A DNA stretch of 25,569 nucleotides from a virus, in the IMG/VR virus record IMGVR_UViG_3300010389_000118, positions 1 through 25,569 of that record; one strand, written 5' to 3'. Both the position numbers and the translations under genes were made by a program. The notes under the pieces were generated by a model. That model worked only from the letters and a program-made list of their open reading frames with translations, did no database searches and was not told where the DNA came from. Of the stretch, positions 20,967 through 25,569 are shown piece by piece (the stretch's first letter is position 1; every line of letters begins with the position of its first letter).

Positions 20967-21281
20967 ATGTCAAAACGTTGGACTGCAAATGTTTTTGTAA
21001 ACTCTGAAGTTGGTGAAATTCCTGTTGAAGTGTATGCTTCTACTTGGCATGGAGCAAAACAACAAATTCATGCAAAGCACGGTGATGTTCAGCAAATTTG
21101 CAATTTGCGTGAATCACCTGAAGGATCTAGCGATGGTGGATCTATTGGTGACATGGGTGCTTATCTTTTACTTGGTGCAATCTTATTTGGTCTGTGGTTG
21201 ATTATTGAGTTTTGGTGGATTATCATTCCGATTTCTGTTATTGGAGCAATTCTTTATTATTACGGTTCAAAAGAGGACTGA
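20967..21281 (+). CDS. Membrane protein with an N-terminal soluble domain, function unknown
   Basis: A 104-aa protein. An upstream in-frame GTG at 20934 abuts the terminator, so the ATG at 20967 is preferred. Residues 1-50 look like a small soluble alpha/beta domain (MSKRWTANVFVNSEVGEIPV, then YASTWHGAKQQIHAKHG). After a Gly/Ser linker come two close hydrophobic segments, AYLLLGAILFGLWLIIEFWW and IIPISVIGAILYYYG, probably a two-helix hairpin in the membrane. It ends with GSKED. Confidence 0.7.
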   Translation: MSKRWTANVFVNSEVGEIPVEVYASTWHGAKQQIHAKHGDVQQICNLRESPEGSSDGGSIGDMGAYLLLGAILFGLWLIIEFWWIIIPISVIGAILYYYGSKED

Positions 21282-21306
21282 TACATACTAACGATTGGAG
21301 ACTATT

Positions 21307-21738
21307 ATGAAAAAACTTGCACTGCTATTACTGCCCTTTTTTGTTGCTAGTCCTGCATTTGCTGGTGGTCCTGTCATCAGGGGACAGAGAAATGTTCATT
21401 ATGAAGAAAAGTGCTATAAGAATGTAGAAAGATATATTCCTGGTTATTATGATGACTTTGGGAACTGGAGAAATGGTAGGGTAAAGAATACTAAGAAGAG
21501 AGTTCCTTGTAGTAGATTGTACGAACGACCCAGAAAACCATACATTCATGAACATCATCACCATCCTGATGTTGGTGGTCATGTAGATGATAACTCCTGT
21601 TTAGAAGGGTCTATTTTAGGTGGGATTGCTGGTGCGGGTGCAGGTGCTGCTCTGTCCCGTGGTGATGGTCGTTGGTGGGCAATTCCCCTGGGCATCGTTG
21701 GCGGTAGCATGGTAGGGTGCCAAGTGGACGGTGGTTGA
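21307..21738 (+). CDS. Exported glycine-zipper protein
   Basis: A 143-aa protein. The ATG at 21307 has GGAG at 21297-21300; the upstream in-frame ATG at 21295 precedes that site and is less likely. The N-terminus MKKLALLLLPFFVASPAFA is a classical signal peptide with an AFA cleavage site before GG. A charged middle part has HHHHP and four Cys in the mature chain. The C-terminus has the glycine-zipper pattern GSILGGIAGAGAGAAL, then PLGIVGGSMVGCQ, as in small outer-membrane-associated proteins. It probably acts in the periplasm or outer membrane of the infected cell, and might alter permeability or block superinfection. That role is inference. Confidence 0.75.
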   Translation: MKKLALLLLPFFVASPAFAGGPVIRGQRNVHYEEKCYKNVERYIPGYYDDFGNWRNGRVKNTKKRVPCSRLYERPRKPYIHEHHHHPDVGGHVDDNSCLEGSILGGIAGAGAGAALSRGDGRWWAIPLGIVGGSMVGCQVDGG

Positions 21739-21740
21739 AG

Positions 21741-21793
21741 TGTCCACATTTGACACCATCCACTCCGATCTCCTGTATATTAAAAGAGTCAAA
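21741..21793 (+). promoter_or_regulatory. Bipartite promoter-like element, copy 1
   Basis: TGTCCAC (21741-21747), 26 nt, then TGTATATTAAAAGAGTCAAA (21774-21793). TATATT (21776-21781) would be the -10 box. The same two blocks with the same spacing occur at 23895-23947. A TTGACA (21750-21755) lies between them, but its 20-nt distance to TATATT is too long for a standard -35. It drives the gene at 21806. Confidence 0.6.
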
Positions 21794-21805
21794 GGAAAAC
21801 CACTC

Positions 21806-22216
21806 ATGGCAACCCGTTCACGCATCGGTATTGAACTCTCTGACGGTTCTGTTCTTTCTGCTTATCACCACTGGGATGGTTATCCTGAGTGGTTGGGTCG
21901 TATTCTCACCACACATTACAATTCCCGCGAACAAGCAGCAGATTTGATTGATGGTGGTGACATGTCATCCTGCTGGAATGATACTGTCTGGGGTAAAGGA
22001 CGCACCGATGGTCAGAAGTATGGTCCTGAGTATTATTCGCAACGAGGTGAAAATTGCCCTCCTCGTTATGATGAAACCAAGGAAGAGTTTCTGTCTAGTG
22101 GTGAGGAGTTTTCTTATATCTTCACCAGTGCTGGTTGGGTATGCTACAATATGAATGAGTTTAATGACAACGATCCTGAAATCGTTGAAATCCCCTCTGG
22201 AGCACTTGCAGCATGA
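21806..22216 (+). CDS. Conserved protein of unknown function (MATRSRIG / YHHWDGYPEWLG type)
   Basis: A 136-aa protein beginning MATRSRIGIELSDGSVLSAY, followed by HHWDGYPEWLGRIL. Proteins with this 'RS-x-I-G ... HWDGYP-x-x-LG' start occur in many phages and bacteria without a known function. An upstream in-frame GTG at 21731 would place the promoter element inside the gene, so the ATG at 21806 with AAAGGA at 21791-21796 is preferred. The middle region has GGDMSSCW and a charged CPPRYDETKEEF stretch. Confidence 0.7.
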   Translation: MATRSRIGIELSDGSVLSAYHHWDGYPEWLGRILTTHYNSREQAADLIDGGDMSSCWNDTVWGKGRTDGQKYGPEYYSQRGENCPPRYDETKEEFLSSGEEFSYIFTSAGWVCYNMNEFNDNDPEIVEIPSGALAA

Positions 22217-22332
22217 AAAACGAACTTGAAGCACAACAAATTGCCGAAGAGTTTTGGGCGATGGTTGAACGAGAAGCAGCAGAGAATGAAGTCACTGTTG
22301 ACTACTACCTTGAAGAATTTTTCTGTTCATGA
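22213..22332 (+). CDS. Small acidic protein of unknown function
   Basis: A 39-aa ORF, MKNELEAQQIAEEFWAMVER, then EAAENEVTVDYYLEEFF. It is acidic and helical. It overlaps the previous gene by 4 nt (ATGA) and ends in ATGA itself. The 3' end contains the promoter candidate for the next gene. Confidence 0.45.
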   Translation: MKNELEAQQIAEEFWAMVEREAAENEVTVDYYLEEFFCS

Positions 22333-22338
22333 TACAAT
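22310..22338 (+). promoter_or_regulatory. Sigma70-like promoter candidate inside the end of a small ORF
   Basis: TTGAAG (22310-22315), a 17-nt spacer and TACAAT (22333-22338). The following CTAAGAGT resembles the AAAAGAGT found after the -10 of the element at 21774. It would serve the gene at 22362. Confidence 0.5.
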
Positions 22339-22361
22339 CTAAGAGTAATTCATCGGAGTCA

Positions 22362-22598
22362 ATGACCAAGTTTTTTTACCTTGTTGAACATTTCGTTCCA
22401 TTCCCTCAATCCGAATATGGTGGAATTTGGAATGTAATCGCCGAAGATGAGAACGAATGTTTCGATCTTATTGTTCAGAAAGATCAAGAATATAATGTGC
22501 AACATTACCCACAACTTCGTCACAACATTCAAAATGCCCGCACTTATGCGTTGGCAGAAGATCTTGAGTCTACTATTGTTGAGGAGTTTACAACATGA
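22362..22598 (+). CDS. Small protein of unknown function
   Basis: A 78-aa protein, MTKFFYLVEHFVPFPQSEYG, then IWNVIAEDENECFDLI and a charged C-terminal helix. An ATG at 22329 in the same frame is possible and overlaps the previous stop. The promoter at 22310-22338 and the GGAG at 22355-22358 favour 22362, although the 3-nt spacing is short. The fold looks alpha/beta. Confidence 0.6.
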   Translation: MTKFFYLVEHFVPFPQSEYGGIWNVIAEDENECFDLIVQKDQEYNVQHYPQLRHNIQNARTYALAEDLESTIVEEFTT

Positions 22599-22876
22599 GT
22601 GAAGAATCTATGATCTATCCTGGTAAGATGCTAGGGCAACTTGCTATTGCTTTAGAAACACTTGGATGGGAATATGGTGATGAGGTAGATGTAGAGATTG
22701 CTGGCACATCTGTCTCAGGTATTGATGTGGGTGAAGAATACAACAAAAAGTGGCAATCACCCATCGGCACCCGAAAGTACAATAAAGATGCGTTTATTGT
22801 TATCAAGAATCAGTCCCGTAGAGACTTGACTAAATCACAACCAAACCCAGATTTGAAGGCACATCATGCAACCTGA
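22595..22876 (+). CDS. Protein of unknown function
   Basis: A 93-aa protein starting in the stop of the previous gene. It has MLGQLAIALETLGWEYGDEV, then DVEIAGTSVSGIDVGEEY. The LGWEYGDEV segment recalls the LGWKEGD of AbrB-like proteins, but the rest does not fit that fold. The C-terminus is polar and overlaps the next gene by 11 nt. Confidence 0.6.
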   Translation: MSEESMIYPGKMLGQLAIALETLGWEYGDEVDVEIAGTSVSGIDVGEEYNKKWQSPIGTRKYNKDAFIVIKNQSRRDLTKSQPNPDLKAHHAT

Positions 22877-23120
22877 TATGGTAATCTCTTGGGAGCATCA
22901 TCTCAAGAACAGAAATGTATGGGCAGTTGAAGTAGAACTTGCCATGCAAGATGGTGACAGTGATGAACAACATGTTTACACTGTTGAGGTTTATGTAGTG
23001 GCACCTACTCAAGCACTTGCTCAATACATCGTTGCTACGATGTATCCAGATTATTCTTATATTGCTGTTGCAGATGAACCCTGTGAACCTTCTGAAACTC
23101 CCCCCTTCATTTCCTCATGA
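22866..23120 (+). CDS. Protein of unknown function
   Basis: An 84-aa protein with a likely two-strand and helix core, NVWAVEVELAMQDGDSDEQH, then YTVEVYVVAPTQALAQYIVA. It ends EPSETPPFISS. The final 47 nt overlap the ATG-started frame of the next gene. No domain is recognised. Confidence 0.55.
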   Translation: MQPDMVISWEHHLKNRNVWAVEVELAMQDGDSDEQHVYTVEVYVVAPTQALAQYIVATMYPDYSYIAVADEPCEPSETPPFISS

Positions 23121-23379
23121 ACCACCAAAAGGATACCACTACGAAGTTGAGCAATTTCGACGTAATGTTTATCGCATTCTCATTGTCAATGATGGTACTT
23201 TCTCCTATACTGATGTACCACCTAAGTCCGTCTGGGGATTCTATAATACAAAATCGAGAACTTATTCGGCGCCTATCAACTTCTCCAAGCAAGGTGATAC
23301 AGTAGACATCAATAAGACCCGTCCTTATACTGCAATGCAGTTAAATCTTAATCCATTGGAGGCAGCACTTTATGGATGA
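23074..23379 (+). CDS. Protein of unknown function
   Basis: About 101 aa. The frame is open back to a TTG at 23017, but the first convincing ATG is at 23074; a GTG at 23083 is another option. The conserved-looking part is YHYEVEQFRRNVYRILIVND, then VWGFYNTKSRTYSAPINFSK and AMQLNLNPLEAALYG, which reads as a genuine small beta-rich protein. The start is uncertain because the 5' part overlaps the previous gene. The stop overlaps the next ATG. Confidence 0.6.
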   Translation: MNPVNLLKLPPSFPHEPPKGYHYEVEQFRRNVYRILIVNDGTFSYTDVPPKSVWGFYNTKSRTYSAPINFSKQGDTVDINKTRPYTAMQLNLNPLEAALYG

Positions 23380-23641
23380 TCCGCAGGTTGATGATTATGT
23401 TCGTTGGGGTGATTTGCAGGGATGGGTATATTTCAAAGACCCAAAACATTATATTACAATAGAGATTGGAGTAAGACCTAAACCAAACTGCGAATATACT
23501 TCTATTGAAAGACACAAATATATTCACACTCTTGTTTGTTGTTATCCTTGGGATTGGAAAGAACTAGAATATATTCATAGCAGAAAGAACAAATATGGAC
23601 AAACTTTGGAGGACATGGAAATATACACTAGGGAGTTTTAG
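23372..23641 (+). CDS. Small protein of unknown function, SH3-like in outline
   Basis: An 89-aa protein beginning MDDPQVDDYVRWGDLQGWVY. Short strands continue with FKDPKHYITIEIGV and HTLVCCYPWDWKELEYI. The order suggests a small beta barrel of the SH3 sort. It overlaps both neighbours. The function is unknown. Confidence 0.6.
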   Translation: MDDPQVDDYVRWGDLQGWVYFKDPKHYITIEIGVRPKPNCEYTSIERHKYIHTLVCCYPWDWKELEYIHSRKNKYGQTLEDMEIYTREF

Positions 23642-23825
23642 TGATGACAAAACACAACCTTATGATGATAAGGTTGCTATCATACGCACCTGTATTCTTG
23701 TTAGTTACATGGTCACTAACATTTTTATCGTATCTGGAGTATTGAGGCACTGGAATGATTTACCGAGTGAATTATCTGAAACCCAAAAAGAAAGGTTATG
23801 CGAAACACACAGCAAGTTTCCTTGA
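23595..23825 (+). CDS. Small membrane protein of unknown function
   Basis: A 76-aa protein, MDKLWRTWKYTLGSFSDDKT, then IIRTCILVSYMVTNIFIVSG and VLRHWNDL. It has one clear transmembrane segment near residues 30-48. The N-terminal WRTWKYTLGSFSD and the RHWN after the membrane segment look conserved in style with small cyanophage membrane proteins. It overlaps the previous gene by 47 nt and the next by 71 nt, so either end may be trimmed in reality. Confidence 0.55.
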   Translation: MDKLWRTWKYTLGSFSDDKTQPYDDKVAIIRTCILVSYMVTNIFIVSGVLRHWNDLPSELSETQKERLCETHSKFP

Positions 23826-23904
23826 CATCGAAGGTGCTGTTATGTGGGAAGAATATGTAAAGAAGAATCTGAACGCAGTGGACGCTCACATAACTGTCCA
23901 CTAA
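23755..23904 (+). CDS. Small basic protein of unknown function
   Basis: A 49-aa ORF, MIYRVNYLKPKKKGYAKHTA, then SFLDIEGAVMWEEYVKKN. The strand, basic loop, strand and helix order looks like a small folded protein. Its start lies inside the membrane-protein gene. Its last codons contain the TGTCCAC block of the next regulatory element. Confidence 0.5.
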   Translation: MIYRVNYLKPKKKGYAKHTASFLDIEGAVMWEEYVKKNLNAVDAHITVH

Positions 23905-23947
23905 TCCCCCACAGGCAACCAATCCCGTGTATATTAACAGAGTCAAA
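23895..23947 (+). promoter_or_regulatory. Bipartite promoter-like element, copy 2
   Basis: TGTCCAC (23895-23901), 26 nt, then TGTATATTAACAGAGTCAAA (23928-23947). The second block matches that of copy 1 at 19 of 20 bases, while the 26 bases between the blocks are unrelated in the two copies. It precedes the gene at 23960. Confidence 0.6.
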
Positions 23948-23959
23948 CAAATGTAACAC

Positions 23960-24088
23960 ATGGACGACATCTGGAGTGAAATTCAGGACATGCCTGGTGA
24001 AATCTTCGACATCACAGAACTTGAAGAGAATGACTCTAAAATGAACATTCAACTTGACGAATTTACCAACAACGATTATACTGTCTGA
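23960..24088 (+). CDS. Small acidic protein of unknown function
   Basis: A 42-aa ORF, MDDIWSEIQDMPGEIFDITE, then LEENDSKMNIQLDEF. It is strongly acidic. The ATG lies 25 nt after the -10 of copy 2 of the bipartite element, with no visible ribosome binding site. The stop is 1 nt before the next ATG. Confidence 0.5.
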   Translation: MDDIWSEIQDMPGEIFDITELEENDSKMNIQLDEFTNNDYTV

Positions 24089-24089
24089 T

Positions 24090-24317
24090 ATGAATTTCCC
24101 CACTTCCACTGTCAACGTCCTGCCACATCTTGAAGATCTTCGCAAAACTTGGAGGCAGCAAGATTTCAGATTCACTAAAGATCAACAAGAGCAATATGAC
24201 ATGTTGCTGCAAGCACGTCGTGAAAGAGTTGCTTTCTTTTATGAATCAAACCGAGTGCAAGTTGGTCCTAAAGTAGTTAAAAAAGCAGAACCAGTACAAG
24301 AAGACCAAGACGATTAA
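24090..24317 (+). CDS. Protein of unknown function next to the helicase gene
   Basis: A 75-aa protein, MNFPTSTVNVLPHLEDLRKT, then WRQQDFRFTKDQQEQYDMLL and QARRERVAFFYESNRV, mostly helical with an acidic tail. A TTG at 24054 is in frame, but the ATG at 24090 fits the neighbouring stop better. It is followed by a hairpin and then the helicase gene. A similar arrangement occurs in other cyanophages as far as I recall, so a link to DNA metabolism is possible. Confidence 0.65.
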   Translation: MNFPTSTVNVLPHLEDLRKTWRQQDFRFTKDQQEQYDMLLQARRERVAFFYESNRVQVGPKVVKKAEPVQEDQDD

Positions 24318-24324
24318 ACAAGTG

Positions 24325-24364
24325 GCACAGAGGGTCTCCTAGGGGTCTCTCTGTGCTTTATATT
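24325..24364 (+). terminator. Hairpin with attached -10 box before the helicase gene
   Basis: An 8-bp stem, GCACAGAG (24325-24332) / CTCTGTGC (24349-24356), with a 16-nt loop, then TTTATATT. The T tract is short, so termination may be partial. TATATT (24359-24364) could serve as the -10 box for the helicase, with no evident -35. Confidence 0.5.
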
Positions 24365-24385
24365 ATCTACATCAACGAAACACGG

Positions 24386-25569
24386 ATGACAATCACCCTT
24401 CGTCCACATCAGGAACGCATCCTTGACCGTCTGCAAAACTACAACAAAGGTCAAGTGATTGTTCCCACTGGTGGTGGTAAAACACTGACGATGATCATGG
24501 ATGCTAAATCTTCCATGGATCGTTGCAATAGTGGTGTGACGACTGTTGTTGTTGCTCCGCGTATTCTGCTGGCAGAGCAACTGTGTTCTGAGTTTATGGA
24601 GGTTATTGATCCTAACAACAGTGACCCATATCTGCATGTGATGCATGTTCATAGTGGAGAAACACACTTCACTAGCACTACCAAAGCAGAAAAGATTCAC
24701 CTTTATGCTAGTTGTGCGCGTAGTGTGGGTGAGAATGTTATCATCTTCACTACCTACAATTCTCTTCATCGTGTGATGGAAGCAGATATTGAGGTCAACA
24801 ACATTTACTTTGACGAAGCACATAACAGTGTGAAGAAGAACTTCTTCCCTGCTACTGAGTTCTTCGCAGAGAACGCAGATCGTTGTTACTTTTACACTGC
24901 AACTCCCAAGCACAGTTTGACATTCAAGAAACCAGGAATGAACTGGGGTCATGTATATGGACAAACTCTGGTAAATGTTCCTGCACCTGAACTTGTTGAT
25001 GGTGGTTATATTCTTCCCCCAAAGGTTGTTGTTAAGCAACTGCCTTTGGTGAAAGGTCGTAAGGTGATGTATGCAGAGGATGCAGATAATCTTATCGAAA
25101 CGATTGACGATAACAACATCGATAAAACTTTGATTTGTGCTCGCACAACCAAGCAGATCATCGGTCTGCTGTCAGAATCCAACTTTTGTGCTGAATTATA
25201 TCAACGTGGTTATTCTTGGATGACAATCACATCTAAGACAGGTGCAATTATTGATGGCAAGAAAGTCAACCGTGAAGAATTCTTCAACACACTAAACACT
25301 TGGGGCAAAGATCCTGAGAAGAAGTTTGTTGTCATCCACCACTCTATTCTGTCTGAAGGTATCAACGTCAGTGGTTTGGAAGCAGTCATCTTCATGCGAA
25401 ACATGGACTATATTGGTATCAGTCAGTCTATCGGTCGTGTGATTCGTTTGGGTAGCACTGAGAAGACTTTTGGTTTAGTTTGCGTCCCAACTTATGATTC
25501 TGTTGGTATCAGCACTGCTCGCAAAGTTCAGGCAGTTGTTGATGTCGTGTTCAATCAAGGTCAACCTGC
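24386..25569 (+). CDS. Superfamily 2 DEAH-box helicase (partial, 3' end outside window)
   Basis: 394 complete codons are present. Motifs in order: a Q-motif-like LRPHQERIL (5-13); Walker A PTGGGKT (27-33); motif Ia VAPRILLAEQ; Walker B DEAH (143-146); motif III TATP (171-174); and in the second RecA-like domain SEGINVSGL and motif VI QSIGRVIR (347-354). It should use ATP to move on or unwind nucleic acid. T4 UvsW is the obvious relative, but UvsW carries a separate domain of about 100 residues before Walker A. Here Walker A is at residue 27, so it is a shorter SF2 helicase, and I withhold the uvsW symbol. It starts behind CACGG without a good ribosome binding site. Confidence 0.88.
   Translation, partial: MTITLRPHQERILDRLQNYNKGQVIVPTGGGKTLTMIMDAKSSMDRCNSGVTTVVVAPRILLAEQLCSEFMEVIDPNNSDPYLHVMHVHSGETHFTSTTKAEKIHLYASCARSVGENVIIFTTYNSLHRVMEADIEVNNIYFDEAHNSVKKNFFPATEFFAENADRCYFYTATPKHSLTFKKPGMNWGHVYGQTLVNVPAPELVDGGYILPPKVVVKQLPLVKGRKVMYAEDADNLIETIDDNNIDKTLICARTTKQIIGLLSESNFCAELYQRGYSWMTITSKTGAIIDGKKVNREEFFNTLNTWGKDPEKKFVVIHHSILSEGINVSGLEAVIFMRNMDYIGISQSIGRVIRLGSTEKTFGLVCVPTYDSVGISTARKVQAVVDVVFNQGQP

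Noticed and set aside
23117-23305. Alternative 62-codon frame starting in the ATGA overlap after the 84-aa gene
   Set aside because: The start position is attractive, but the translation is not protein-like in pattern. The competing frame 23074-23379 reads as a coherent small protein and couples to the next gene.
24314-25039. Long open frame of 241 codons on the minus strand
   Set aside because: It lies entirely antisense to the helicase, whose SF2 motifs are unmistakable. Its translation is low-complexity and has no recognisable motif or ribosome binding site.
1-25569. tRNA genes, CRISPR arrays, insertion sequences, attachment sites
   Set aside because: I looked for cloverleaf-like blocks, evenly spaced direct repeats, transposase motifs and terminal inverted repeats and saw none. 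The repeats present are coding repeats of fibre genes.

Overview
The window looks like part of the genome of a T4-like myovirus that infects marine cyanobacteria (Synechococcus or Prochlorococcus). Four things point to this: late-promoter octamers of the T4 type (TATAAATA or ATAAATA) upstream of structural genes; a plant-type [2Fe-2S] ferredoxin of cyanobacterial style; tail-fibre genes built from short Gly/Thr/Asn-rich repeats; and a dense run of very small overlapping genes ending in a DEAH-box helicase. Every gene I accept lies on the + strand. The identification rests on family resemblance read by eye, without database searches.

Region 1 (1-2080): the tail end of an unknown gene, a free-standing GIY-YIG homing endonuclease with NUMOD3-type repeats, and two overlapping genes for 2-oxoglutarate/Fe(II) oxygenase-like proteins. 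A strong rho-independent terminator closes it.

Region 2 (2084-17361): an adhesin array. It consists of four consecutive two-gene cassettes, each starting just behind a late-promoter motif. The first gene of each pair is a short repeat-rich fibre (220, 266, 417 or 298 aa) assembled from shared modules. The second is a larger, divergent distal protein. Cassettes A and D carry paralogous repeat proteins of 646 and 876 aa. Cassette B carries an 1869-aa protein with four LamG-like domains, a cupredoxin-like domain split by a LamG, discoidin-like and SPRY-like segments, and the same terminal repeats. Cassette C carries a glycine-rich protein. Two tiny ORFs (31 and 17 codons) keep only the N-terminal module of a first gene and look like stubs of lost or nascent cassettes. 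A tail-assembly-chaperone-like gene (17365-17847) follows the last cassette.

Region 3 (17903-24317): a junction of about 150 nt, a sigma70-like promoter, then roughly twenty small genes, most of unknown function. Recognisable ones are an AbrB-like peptide, a coiled-coil protein, ferredoxin, a two-helix membrane protein and an exported glycine-zipper protein. A duplicated bipartite promoter-like element (TGTCCAC, 26 nt, TGTATATTAAMAGAGTCAAA) precedes two of these genes. This organisation fits an early/middle gene block.

Region 4 (24386-end): the N-terminal 394 codons of a superfamily 2 DEAH helicase that runs off the window.

Most unusual points: the modular cassette architecture with N-module stubs; precise insertion of a DUF1566/Lcl-type lectin-like domain into one of two paralogous fibres; the nested cupredoxin/LamG organisation; and the duplicated regulatory element.
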